This document shows, in pieces, positions 1 to 8,341 of a stretch of 64,000 bases of DNA. Made by a program: the position numbers and the translations under genes. Origin of the DNA: Lustribacter sp965277075 (GTDB lineage: Bacteria; Vulcanimicrobiota; Vulcanimicrobiia; Vulcanimicrobiales; Vulcanimicrobiaceae); assembly GCA_965277075.1 (NCBI GenBank), contig OZ255707.1, positions 992,001-1,056,000 on the forward strand. The letters run 5' to 3'. Under the pieces are notes generated by a model that saw only the letters and a program-made list of their open reading frames with translations, ran no database searches and was not told the DNA's origin. Position 1 is the first letter of the stretch. Each line of letters starts with the position of its first letter.

Positions 1-162
1 CATTGGAAAACGCAAAAGGTTCCGTATATCCTCGTCGTCGGCAAATCGGAGGCGGCCGATGGAACGGTCAACATCAACGAACGCGGGAATGACGTGAAAC
101 GAACGATCGCCGTGCCCGCGTTCGCCGACGAGTTGCGCGCGGTGATTGCCGGGCGCCGGTAG
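1..162 (+). CDS. thrS: Threonyl-tRNA synthetase, C-terminal end (partial)
   Basis: Reading frame 1 is open from the first base to a TAG at 160-162 and gives 53 residues, so only the end of the gene is present. The segment KVPYILVVGKSEAADGTVNI followed by ERG matches the end of the class II anticodon-binding domain of ThrRS, where family members read KVPYMLVVGDKE...GTVAVR..RG. The full enzyme charges tRNA-Thr in the cytoplasm. The next gene is convergent and ends 20 bases further on. ProRS has a related domain, but the VGxxExxxGTVxxRxRG pattern favours ThrRS. Confidence 0.85.
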   Translation, partial: HWKTQKVPYILVVGKSEAADGTVNINERGNDVKRTIAVPAFADELRAVIAGRR

Positions 163-181
163 CGTCAGCGCAAACCCGCGC

Positions 182-2725
182 TTACGGCTCGGGAATCCGT
201 TCGAGCACCGCGGCGATCGCCGCGCACGTTTCGCGAACGTATGAGGTGAGCGCCGTCGTGTGATTGCCGCCGATGCGCTGCACGTTCATCGTTCGCACAA
301 ACGGCTTCCAGCGCAGCACAATCTGCGCATCATCGATGCCGCCGGTCTCATCCTGCGAACAAAGGAATGTAACCGGGGCCGCAGCCTTCCGCCACCGATG
401 GATGTTCAGTGCACGGTCATACGCCGGAGCGACGTGCGCGGTCGTCGGGTCTATGACGATATTCGGCACGTGGGCGGTCTGCAGATCGGTGCGCCGAACC
501 GCTTTGCGTACGACGTTCAGGAGGCGTCGTAACCCCGTGCGCGGTACGATTTCATGTGCGTCGATCGCAACGATGTGCGACACACGTTCGCCGCCCCTGG
601 CGAGCAGTTGGGCAACTTCAAGCGCGACGATCGCGCCCATGCAGAATCCGCCGAGAACGTACGGACCGGTGGGCTGCACCGCTCGAATCACTGCAAGGTG
701 GTCTTCGGCCATTGCGCGCAGCGTCGGGGGAACGTCGCCGCCGTCGGCACCGTGCGGCGGAAGCGAGAAGATCGGCCGATCGCCGTCAAGCAAGCCCGCA
801 AATCGGCGAACGTACAGCCCCACCCCCGTGTAGTCGCCGTGCAGGAAGAAGAACGGCGACTTCGTTCCGGTCGCGATCTGCACGATCGGCGCAAGCGTCG
901 CGCGTTCGTCGGAGCGCAGCACCGCCGCCAACTTCGCAATCGTCGCGTCGGCAAAGAGCACGGCGATCGGAATGCGCCGGCCGAATTGTTCGGCGATCTG
1001 TGCGGCGCATCGTGCGGCGGCAAGCGAGTTACCGCCGAGCGTGAAGAAATCGTCGTCCATGCCGAAATCGGCGTGGCCGAGAACGTCCCGCCAAATACGC
1101 GCGATCGCATCCTGCAGCGTGTCCCGGCCGATCGCGACGTCGCGCCGCTGTTGCGCGAGGCGACGCAGCGCCGCCACGTCAATTTTTCCGAGCGGCAAGA
1201 GCGGCAACGCGTCGATAACGTCGATACGTGCGGGACGCGCCGCGACCGGCAACTGCTCCGCGGCGATCTGCGCGAGGGTTTCCGCGAGACCGTCGCCCGG
1301 GTTGCGGGACGCGGCGAACGCGATGAGACGTTCGTTGCCGTCCTCACCGTCGAGCAACATCGCCACCCCGTCGACGCGCGATTCCCGGGCAAGGACGTGC
1401 TCGACTTCTTCCAACTCCACGCGCACGCCGCGAATCTTGACTTGGTTGTCGACACGTCCGATGAACTCGAGCGCTCCGTCGTGACGTTCGCGAACGATAT
1501 CACCGCTGCGATACATTCGTGCACCGGCGCCGGCGCAAAACGGATTCGGGAAAAAACGCGACGCGGTCAGCTCGGGGGAATTGAGATAGCCGCGGCCCAC
1601 ACTGCGGCCGCCGATGTAGAGTTCGCCTTCCGATCCGCGCGGCACGGGTCGGCGATCGGCGTCGAGGACGTACGCGTATGTGCCGTCGATCGGAAAACCG
1701 ATCGGAATGCGAGCGTCGGTGTCCGACGGCAACGTGCGGTACGTCGTCGCGAGGATCGCCGTTTCCGTAGGCCCATAATGATTCTGCAGCGACAGCCCGA
1801 GTCGCGTGAGCGCGCGGTCGCGCAGCTCACCACGCGCGACGGCCCCGCCGGAACCGATCATGCGCAGGGAAGACTGACCGAGGCGCCGCTGATCGAGCAA
1901 CGGTCCGAGTATTGCGGGAGCGGTATCGAACACCGTCACACGCCGGTCCACGATCTCGTCGGCGATGGCCGCGAAATCGAGGCCGTCGCCCGTTCCGTTG
2001 AGAACGACGCACGCACCCGCGCCGAGCGTGCCGAAGATCTGAAAGACGGCCGGATCGAACGTCCACGCGGCAAGCTGGTACACCCGATCGTCCGGCGTGT
2101 AGTCGAAAACGTGACGCACGGAGCGCAGCGTACTGACCGCGGCGCGGTGCTCGATCATGACGCCTTTCGGCGCGCCCGTCGTTCCGGACGTATACATGAC
2201 GTACGCGATATCGGCCCCGGTGGCCATGCCGTTGTCCGAGACGATCGAGCGCGCCGCACGATGCGTCCGTTGCAGAATCTCTTCCAGGGCCAGCGTTTTT
2301 CCATCGGTATTGCCGATCAAATCGCGGAACCGCTCCGCCGCAACGACGTGCGACGGTCGCACGTCATCAAGGATCAGCCGCAGGCGCGCGCGCGGCCAGA
2401 ACGGATCGAGCGGAACGAACGCGGCGCCTGCCATCGAAATCGCGTACAGAAACGCGACCGACTCCGGCGTTCTGTCCAGCGCGACCGCGACGAAGTTGCC
2501 GCGGCCGACCCCGGCATCGCAGAGTACGCGACCGAGGTCGCAGGCGAGAGTTTGAAGCTGACGGTACGAGAGGGTCCGTCCCCGGTGCTCGATCGCCGCG
2601 TGCTCCGGACGCAGGCGAACCTGTGAGCATAGTAGGCCATGAAGCGTCGCGCGTGCGCGGCCGGGCGAGACGTCCGAATACAACCGCCGCTCGACCGGCG
2701 ACGGAACATCAGGGATCAGGGACAT
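182..2725 (-). CDS. Stand-alone NRPS-like A-T-TE synthetase with a cysteine thioesterase
   Basis: The 847-residue protein has three domains and no condensation domain. The adenylation domain (about 25-525) shows core A3 YTSGTTGAPKG (178-188), A5 YGPTE (317-321), A7 YRSGD (405-409) and A10 PLGKID with Lys514. A carrier domain follows (about 535-605), with GGNSL and the phosphopantetheine serine at Ser567. The thioesterase (about 625-847) has the nucleophile motif GGFCMG, so the expected Ser is Cys695; His822 in GGNHT is the likely catalytic histidine. The domain activates a carboxylic acid, loads it on the carrier and releases or condenses it. The A-T-TE layout is that of quinone- or furanone-forming synthetases and some amino-acid releasing enzymes. 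The substrate cannot be read reliably. It is a single gene with no adjacent phosphopantetheinyl transferase, and is divergent from tsaD. Confidence 0.88.
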   Translation of the reverse strand: MSLIPDVPSPVERRLYSDVSPGRARATLHGLLCSQVRLRPEHAAIEHRGRTLSYRQLQTLACDLGRVLCDAGVGRGNFVAVALDRTPESVAFLYAISMAGAAFVPLDPFWPRARLRLILDDVRPSHVVAAERFRDLIGNTDGKTLALEEILQRTHRAARSIVSDNGMATGADIAYVMYTSGTTGAPKGVMIEHRAAVSTLRSVRHVFDYTPDDRVYQLAAWTFDPAVFQIFGTLGAGACVVLNGTGDGLDFAAIADEIVDRRVTVFDTAPAILGPLLDQRRLGQSSLRMIGSGGAVARGELRDRALTRLGLSLQNHYGPTETAILATTYRTLPSDTDARIPIGFPIDGTYAYVLDADRRPVPRGSEGELYIGGRSVGRGYLNSPELTASRFFPNPFCAGAGARMYRSGDIVRERHDGALEFIGRVDNQVKIRGVRVELEEVEHVLARESRVDGVAMLLDGEDGNERLIAFAASRNPGDGLAETLAQIAAEQLPVAARPARIDVIDALPLLPLGKIDVAALRRLAQQRRDVAIGRDTLQDAIARIWRDVLGHADFGMDDDFFTLGGNSLAAARCAAQIAEQFGRRIPIAVLFADATIAKLAAVLRSDERATLAPIVQIATGTKSPFFFLHGDYTGVGLYVRRFAGLLDGDRPIFSLPPHGADGGDVPPTLRAMAEDHLAVIRAVQPTGPYVLGGFCMGAIVALEVAQLLARGGERVSHIVAIDAHEIVPRTGLRRLLNVVRKAVRRTDLQTAHVPNIVIDPTTAHVAPAYDRALNIHRWRKAAAPVTFLCSQDETGGIDDAQIVLRWKPFVRTMNVQRIGGNHTTALTSYVRETCAAIAAVLERIPEP

Positions 2726-2859
2726 ACAACGCCATCATTACCAACTTAGACGCCAGCCGATCTCCGGCTGAAGCGCGCAAGGACGACAACGATTAGTCGC
2801 ACGGCGACGATCAAAACGACCGTCATCGAAACGGGCACGGCGCGCCCTTCGCGGAACGC

Positions 2860-3864
2860 ATGGTAATGCTCTTGCTCGGCATCGAAACGTCGTGCGACGA
2901 CACCGCCGTCGCGGTCGTGCGCGACGCGCGTCACGTGCTGGCGAACGTCTCGACCAATCAGGACGCGTTCCACGCAAAATTCGGCGGAATCGTGCCGGAG
3001 ATCGCGAGCCGGCGCCATGCGAGTGTTCTCTCCGCCGCGGTCGAAGACGCGCTCGAACGATCGGCAACAGCGCTGACCGATGTCGACGGCATCGCGGTGA
3101 CGGCCGGCCCCGGTCTCATCGGCAGTCTTGTCGTCGGCGTCGCGACCGCGAAGGCGTTGGCTTTCGCTACCGGCAAACCGCTCTACGCCGTCAACCATCT
3201 TCATGGCCACGTCTTCGCCGCGTTCCTCGAGCGCGACGTCGAGCCGCCATATCCATTCTTGGCGTTGCTGGTCTCCGGCGGTCATTCGCAGCTTGTCGCC
3301 GTCGACGGGCCGACGGAACTGCACGTCATTGCCAAGACGCGCGACGATGCGGCCGGTGAAGCGTTCGACAAAACGGCCCGTCTTCTCGGCTTGCCGTTCC
3401 CCGGCGGACCGGCGCTCGAGGCACTCGCACGCGAGGGATATCCCGCCGCCGTCGCGTTTCCACGCTATCGGCCGGAGCCGGGAACGCTCGATCTCTCCTT
3501 CTCCGGGTTGAAAACGTCGGTGCGTTACTTTCTCGAATCGGAGGCCGCGCGCAAGGTTTCACGCGCGGACGTCGCCGCATCATTCCAAGCGGCCGTCGTC
3601 GACGTGTTGATCGATCGCGTCCGCCGCGCGCTCGCGGGGCGGACGTATCGCGCGATCGTTCTCAGCGGCGGCGTCGCGGCCAACGTCGCGCTGGCCGACG
3701 CGTTTCGTGCGCTCGGTGCGCGTGCCGATTTGCCGGCGTACGTGCCGGAGCTCCGGTACTGCACCGATAACGCAGCCATGATCGCCGCGACGGCCGACCG
3801 TCGCGGTACGGCAGCGCTTGCAGACCCGCTCGCGCTCACCGCCGATCCGAACCTGCCCTTTTAG
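2860..3864 (+). CDS. tsaD: tRNA N6-adenosine threonylcarbamoyltransferase TsaD
   Basis: TsaD (Kae1/YgjD) transfers threonylcarbamoyl to A37 of ANN-reading tRNAs in the cytoplasm, with TsaB, TsaE and TsaC partners that are not in this window. The 334 residues match the family's usual length. The N-terminal ASKHA signature LGIETSCDDT is present, along with metal-ligand histidines in NHLHGHVFAAF (His113, His117), the LLVSGGHSQL phosphate loop and a C-terminal SGGVAANVALAD motif. The ATG at 2860 places LLLGIETS at the usual distance from the start; a second ATG two codons later is equally possible. The gene stands alone, divergent from the NRPS-like gene. Confidence 0.96.
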   Translation: MVMLLLGIETSCDDTAVAVVRDARHVLANVSTNQDAFHAKFGGIVPEIASRRHASVLSAAVEDALERSATALTDVDGIAVTAGPGLIGSLVVGVATAKALAFATGKPLYAVNHLHGHVFAAFLERDVEPPYPFLALLVSGGHSQLVAVDGPTELHVIAKTRDDAAGEAFDKTARLLGLPFPGGPALEALAREGYPAAVAFPRYRPEPGTLDLSFSGLKTSVRYFLESEAARKVSRADVAASFQAAVVDVLIDRVRRALAGRTYRAIVLSGGVAANVALADAFRALGARADLPAYVPELRYCTDNAAMIAATADRRGTAALADPLALTADPNLPF

Positions 3865-3868
3865 CCGG

Positions 3869-5134
3869 CTACGCGATCGCGGGGAGCAGCCGTTCTTTCG
3901 CGGCGTCCTCGATCGAGACGCTGCGCGGCGCGTGGAAGTCTCCGGAGCGCACGTGATAAGCGGCAGCGTTCATCGGCTCCGGCGGCTCGACACCGCCCGC
4001 GAGCGCCTTTGCGCTGGTGAGGAGCCGCTTACGCCACGTGATGATGGCGCGATCCGAGCTGGTCAGGTATTCGCGGCTGCGGTCCGCGATCGTCCCGAAG
4101 CCGCCTTGATCTTGCGTTACCGCCAGATCTTGTGCGACGAACGAACGGATGCCGGTGAAATTCTGCGTCGCCTGCTTCGCTCGATCGATCAAATACTCGT
4201 TCGACGCATCTTCTTTCATGTGAAACGTTCCGGAAATCATCTCCGGCACCGTTACGCCGTCATTGAACGTCGCGTAATCTTCGGGGGTGAATGCGCGCTC
4301 CGCGAGCGACCAATGGCGGAAATGCATCGCATGATCGTCGTCGATCGGGACGCGAATTTGGGAGAGCACCGGCACGCCGGCCGGCGTCGCGATGATCACG
4401 ATGAACGGCATCAAAAACTGGTTCACGCGCCAGTGGAACTCGTCCGGACCGGCGTTGCGCTGCGCGGCGAGCATCAGACCGTACGGCGTCTCCGACGGAA
4501 ACCAACGCGGCTGCGTGTCGTGGAACGTGTTCGGATCGACCCGGTTTCCACCGACCGGCGCATTGTCGAAGCGGCGATGCAGAAACGCGACGTGACTCGA
4601 ATCGATGTCGCCCTCTTGCAACTGCGCGTAGTTGCCGTCGCTCATCATCTTCGTGATAAAGCGGCGATCTTCGGGTACGGAAAACGCTTCAGCATCAGGA
4701 AACGGGGGTCGCCGCTCGCTCGGCCCGAGATAGGCCCATAATAAGCCGCCGCGGTCCAGCACCGGATACGCGCCGGTCCGAACTTTATCTTTGAGCGTGC
4801 CGCCTTCCGGCGCGTTCGGCAAATCAACGCAGCGGCCGCCGACGTCGAATTTCCAGCCGTGATACACGCAGCGTAGACCCGCTTCTTCGTTGCGGCCCCA
4901 GAACAAGTTGGCGCGCCGGTGCGGACAATACGCGTCAAGCAAACCGAGCGCTCCGTTCGAATCGCGAAAGGCGACGAAGTCTTCGCCCAAGACGCGAATC
5001 GCGACCGGCGCCGAGTTCGGCGGCCCTACTTCGCTCGCGAGTGCGAACGGGACCCAGAAGCGGCGGAACAGTGCGCCCATTGCGGTGCCCGCACCGGTGC
5101 GCACGAGCAGTTCGTTGTCGGCAGGAGTCAGCAT
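3869..5134 (-). CDS. Rieske-type aromatic ring-hydroxylating oxygenase, alpha subunit
   Basis: The 421-residue protein has an N-terminal Rieske [2Fe-2S] domain with Cys70-x-His72 and Cys89-x2-His92 (YCPHRRA and RCVYHGW). A catalytic domain follows, in which EGDIDSSHVAFLHRR supplies the bridging Asp and the two His ligands of the mononuclear iron. These features place it with the single-component-oxygenase type of the phthalate 4,5-dioxygenase / vanillate demethylase group. It would hydroxylate or demethylate an aromatic acid, using electrons from a reductase that is not encoded nearby. It lies 11 bases downstream of a THI5/NMT1-like binding protein gene and is probably cotranscribed with it, which suggests uptake or sensing linked to catabolism. 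The substrate is unknown. Confidence 0.9.
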   Translation of the reverse strand: MLTPADNELLVRTGAGTAMGALFRRFWVPFALASEVGPPNSAPVAIRVLGEDFVAFRDSNGALGLLDAYCPHRRANLFWGRNEEAGLRCVYHGWKFDVGGRCVDLPNAPEGGTLKDKVRTGAYPVLDRGGLLWAYLGPSERRPPFPDAEAFSVPEDRRFITKMMSDGNYAQLQEGDIDSSHVAFLHRRFDNAPVGGNRVDPNTFHDTQPRWFPSETPYGLMLAAQRNAGPDEFHWRVNQFLMPFIVIIATPAGVPVLSQIRVPIDDDHAMHFRHWSLAERAFTPEDYATFNDGVTVPEMISGTFHMKEDASNEYLIDRAKQATQNFTGIRSFVAQDLAVTQDQGGFGTIADRSREYLTSSDRAIITWRKRLLTSAKALAGGVEPPEPMNAAAYHVRSGDFHAPRSVSIEDAAKERLLPAIA

Positions 5135-5145
5135 CGGGTTTTTCT

Positions 5146-6081
5146 CTATCGGGTTGGTTGGTAGATGATCTCTTGCGCGGGGAACGCGGCGTCGATCGCC
5201 TTATACTTCGCCGTCACGTCGATCGTCGGCTGCACGAGCGCCGGCGTGAGGTTCTCCGCGAATCGCGCTCGCGTCATGGTCGCCGCTGCCTTCGGATCGA
5301 TCTGGGCGTACTTCGCGAGGATGTCGGCCGACTTGGTCTGATTTGCGTTTGCCCACACCGCGGAGTCGCGCATCGCGGTGATGAAGCGCGCGACGAGATC
5401 GGGATGCGCCTTCGCCCATGTCGCGGACGCGAACCACGAGCCGATCAAGAACTGATCGGCGACCGCCGAATACGCCTTCCCGAGGACGCGCGTCGTCGCT
5501 TTTGCATCGCTGAGCGTCGGTTCGGCGATGATCGCCGCATCGATGCGATGCGCGGCGAGTGCGCCGGCCATTTCCGGGAACGGCATCTCGACGAATTTCA
5601 CCGTCGCCGAATCGCCGCCGTTCTTATCGATCCATGCTGCGGGCGCGAATTGACCGATGTTCTTGAGCCCGTTCGTCGCGACGATCTTGCCGTTGAGATC
5701 CTTGCCGGTTTTGACCGCCGAGCTCTTGTCGACCATCAGCAACGTCGTCGGTGCCGAGTCGAGATACAGGCCGGCGGCAGCGATAACGACGATCGAGACG
5801 CCGCGCTTATATGCCGTCTCGAGCGAAACCAGATTTGAGAAGCCGATGTCGATTGCACCGGACGCGACGCCTGCGATGATCGCAGGTCCGCTGGTGATCG
5901 ACTCGACCTTTGCGTCCAATCCGGCTTTTTCGAAAAAGCCCGCATCCTTTGCATAGAACGCCTGCGAGCCGGAGTCGATCGGGATCGTCGCGACGTTAAC
6001 GGACGGCCGCGTCTGCGCGAGCACGGGCGAGCCGAGAAGCAGCGTCATAGCAACTGCGATCAACGAACGGCGAAGGATCAT
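5146..6081 (-). CDS. THI5/NMT1-like (SsuA/TauA-type) solute-binding protein
   Basis: The 311-residue protein has a clear signal peptide (about residues 1-22, ending SPVLA-Q). The mature part has the NMT1/THI5 fold signature: an early beta strand (VNVATIPID), AFYAKDAGFFEKAGLDAKVE, then GVASGAIDIGFSN and DLNGKIVATNGLKN. Relatives bind nitrate, taurine, sulfonates, thiamine precursors or aromatic acids in the periplasm. No permease or ATPase gene adjoins it. The next gene downstream is the Rieske oxygenase, 11 bases away, so an aromatic ligand is a reasonable guess. It closely resembles the binding protein at 60531-61463 (shared NGGDSA.VKF.E motif), which implies paralogy. Confidence 0.88.
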   Translation of the reverse strand: MILRRSLIAVAMTLLLGSPVLAQTRPSVNVATIPIDSGSQAFYAKDAGFFEKAGLDAKVESITSGPAIIAGVASGAIDIGFSNLVSLETAYKRGVSIVVIAAAGLYLDSAPTTLLMVDKSSAVKTGKDLNGKIVATNGLKNIGQFAPAAWIDKNGGDSATVKFVEMPFPEMAGALAAHRIDAAIIAEPTLSDAKATTRVLGKAYSAVADQFLIGSWFASATWAKAHPDLVARFITAMRDSAVWANANQTKSADILAKYAQIDPKAAATMTRARFAENLTPALVQPTIDVTAKYKAIDAAFPAQEIIYQPTR

Positions 6082-6124
6082 GCGACTTTGTTCGTTCCCG
6101 GCCGTTCGTTTCCGGTCGATCGCG

Positions 6125-7243
6125 TTACGGTCGCTCGAAGGTCCAACGCCGCACCGCTTTTTCGACCGCCGCGTGCTCGAGCGGCCGCAGCAGGGCGCGC
6201 AATTCTTGGAGCGTCGTGCCTGGCGCGAGCGGAACGGGCGTGCGGACGAAGATCTCGCCGCGATCTGCCGCGGGCGTGATGCGATGCACGCTCGCGCCGC
6301 TCCAGCGCACCCCGGCCGCCAGCGTCGCTTCCGGCGAACGCGCGCCGCGAAACGCGGGGATGCGCGAGCCGTCCGGCATCACCACGTCGTCCCGCGACGG
6401 ATCGAACGGCAAGAATGCCGGATGCACGTTGAGCGTCTCGGGGAAGCGTTCGAGAAAAGCCGCCGGTAACAGGTGCATCCAGCCCAGCAGCAAGACGAGA
6501 TCGGGCGTGTGCGCGTCGACGGCGGCGATCACGCGTGCGTCGAACGCCGTACGCGATTCAACAGCGCGTTGCCAAACGACGGCTTCTTCGGTCACACCGG
6601 CCGTGCGCGCCCGCTCACGCACGCGCGCCGTAGCGTCGTTCGTCACGACGTGCAGGTCCAGCGCGAGCCGCTTTGCGCGCACCGCGTCGAAAACGGCCTG
6701 CGCGTTCGTTCCGCTCCCGGATGCAAGCAACGCCGCTCTCGCGGGACGAACGCCGTAACTGAAACTGTCGGCGATCCGCGCTCCGGTTCGCTCGACGTAC
6801 ATCGCGATGAGCCGCTCGCCGCTGACCGCGGGAACCAACGCGCTCGGCGCGCGTTCGGCCAGGCTCGCAAACGCAGCGGTGAGCAGCGCCGCGCCGATCC
6901 CGGTCTTGCGATGCTCCGGTGCAACGCCGTAGGGGCCGAAAACGGCAACGTCGCCGCGTTCGCGATAGGCGCGTAGCCACGGGTATGCATGTGCCGTGTT
7001 GCCGAACGATGCGAATCCGGCGATGTCACCGCTCGCGGTTTGCGCGTACCAGCCGTCGCTCGCGCGCGCTTCGCTCGACCACCAGCTCGGCGCGAACGTC
7101 CAGTCGATCCAAGCGGCGAGCCGCTCGTCGGGCGCGGCGGCGCGCACGAGCCGAAACCCGCGCGCATCCGCCGCGCGGCGCGCTTCCGCGAGCGCATCGG
7201 CGCCGTAGCGGTCGCCGAGCGTCGCGAGGAGGTTGACCGCCAC
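6125..7243 (-). CDS. purN: Fusion of a GNAT acetyltransferase domain with GAR formyltransferase PurN
   Basis: The C-terminal half (about 168-372) is PurN, which adds formyl from 10-formyl-THF to glycinamide ribonucleotide. It starts with ALLASGSGTNAQAV and has the catalytic triad Asn272 and His274 in LNVHPAFLP and Asp327 in PAADRGE. The N-terminal part (about 1-165) is a GNAT domain with the acetyl-CoA loop GVAPEHRKTGIGAALL at 106-121. PurN alone is usually near 200-215 residues, so the extra domain explains the 372-residue length. The GTG start at 7241-7243 directly follows the purM TAG, so the two genes are translationally coupled. The role of the GNAT domain is unknown; it may acetylate a purine-pathway metabolite or protein. 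Confidence 0.9.
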   Translation of the reverse strand: MAVNLLATLGDRYGADALAEARRAADARGFRLVRAAAPDERLAAWIDWTFAPSWWSSEARASDGWYAQTASGDIAGFASFGNTAHAYPWLRAYRERGDVAVFGPYGVAPEHRKTGIGAALLTAAFASLAERAPSALVPAVSGERLIAMYVERTGARIADSFSYGVRPARAALLASGSGTNAQAVFDAVRAKRLALDLHVVTNDATARVRERARTAGVTEEAVVWQRAVESRTAFDARVIAAVDAHTPDLVLLLGWMHLLPAAFLERFPETLNVHPAFLPFDPSRDDVVMPDGSRIPAFRGARSPEATLAAGVRWSGASVHRITPAADRGEIFVRTPVPLAPGTTLQELRALLRPLEHAAVEKAVRRWTFERP

Positions 7244-8260
7244 CTATGTGCGCGCGAGGTGAACGACGACCGCGTCGCCGCCCGGCGGACGTGGTGAGAC
7301 GAAACCGACGACGGTCGCGCGCGGCACCGCGGTAAGCGCCGCGGCAACGTCCATGAACGGCACGATCAGCGTGTAGCCGACGCCCATGTTGAGCGTGCGA
7401 TAACGTTCTTCGGATCCGAGCGCGCCGCGTTTGACCAATTCCGCCATGATCGGCGGCACGGTCCAGCGCGTCTGCTCGAATACGGCGCGCATGCCCTCGG
7501 GCAACGTGCGCGGCACGTTGTCGATCAAGCCGCCGCCGGTGACGTGCGCCATCGCTTTAACGTCGGCGACCCGCTGAATTGCGCGTACCTCCGAGGTGTA
7601 CGCCGGATGCGCCGCGAGCAGCGCGTCGACGAGCGTGCCGTCGCCGAACGGCGTGTCGTATTCGCTCGCCGGAATGAGTGCGCGCGCAAGGGTATACCCG
7701 TTCGTGTGCAAACCGATTGCCGGCAGACCGATGATTGCATCGCCTTCCGTAACGCGCGAGCGATCGGGGATGTCGGCAACGTCGACGATGCCGACGATCG
7801 TACCGGCCAGATCGAAGTCGCCCGGCTTATAGAGTCCGGGCATCTCCGCCGTCTCGCCGCCCAGCAGCGCCATCCCCGCGTCCCGAGCTGCACCCGCAAC
7901 GCCGCGTACGACCTCGGCGGCCATCGCCGGATCGAGTTTGCCGACCGCAAGGTAATCCAAAAAGAACAACGGCTGTGCGGACACGACCAGAATGTCGTTG
8001 ATGCAGTGGTTCACCAGATCGCGACCGACGCCGTCATACCGGTTCACCGCAGCGGCGATGAGGATCTTCGTACCGACACCGTCGGTCGAACCGACGAGCG
8101 CACGCGTTGCATCGCCGGGCAGACGAAAGAGGCCGCTGAAGCCGCCGAGTTCGCTCAACTGGTCCGGATGACGCCAACCGGCGGTCACCTCGCGATACCG
8201 CATCACCGCCTCGTTGCCGGCGTCGATGTCGACGCCGGCGCGAGCGTAGGCGTCAGACAT
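7244..8260 (-). CDS. purM: Phosphoribosylformylglycinamidine cyclo-ligase (AIR synthetase)
   Basis: PurM closes the imidazole ring of FGAM to AIR with ATP. The product starting at ATG 8260 (MSDAYARAGVDIDAGNEAV) is 338 residues, the normal length. The open frame extends a further 90 codons upstream, but that stretch lacks homology and runs antisense to the pepA start. Family motifs seen are GGFSGLFRL, LVGSTDGVGTKI, the DILVVSAQPLFFLDYLA loop, GGETAEMPGLY and VTGGGLIDNVPR. The gene is followed without a gap by the GNAT-purN fusion. It is divergent from pepA with about 80 bases between starts. Confidence 0.96.
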   Translation of the reverse strand: MSDAYARAGVDIDAGNEAVMRYREVTAGWRHPDQLSELGGFSGLFRLPGDATRALVGSTDGVGTKILIAAAVNRYDGVGRDLVNHCINDILVVSAQPLFFLDYLAVGKLDPAMAAEVVRGVAGAARDAGMALLGGETAEMPGLYKPGDFDLAGTIVGIVDVADIPDRSRVTEGDAIIGLPAIGLHTNGYTLARALIPASEYDTPFGDGTLVDALLAAHPAYTSEVRAIQRVADVKAMAHVTGGGLIDNVPRTLPEGMRAVFEQTRWTVPPIMAELVKRGALGSEERYRTLNMGVGYTLIVPFMDVAAALTAVPRATVVGFVSPRPPGGDAVVVHLART

Positions 8261-8341
8261 CGCAGGCGGCGCCTTCACAACACGCCAATCGCTCACACTT
8301 CCGCATTTTTTCTCGCCGTTCCATTCAGCGAAAGGAAGCTC

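Noticed and set aside
554..2626. 690-codon open frame on the plus strand
   Set aside because: It is antisense to the NRPS-like gene, has low-complexity Arg/Ala/Glu composition and no motif; GC-rich third positions explain it.
7544..8341. Upstream extension of the pepA frame
   Set aside because: It runs antisense through purM; homology and a Shine-Dalgarno support ATG 8342.
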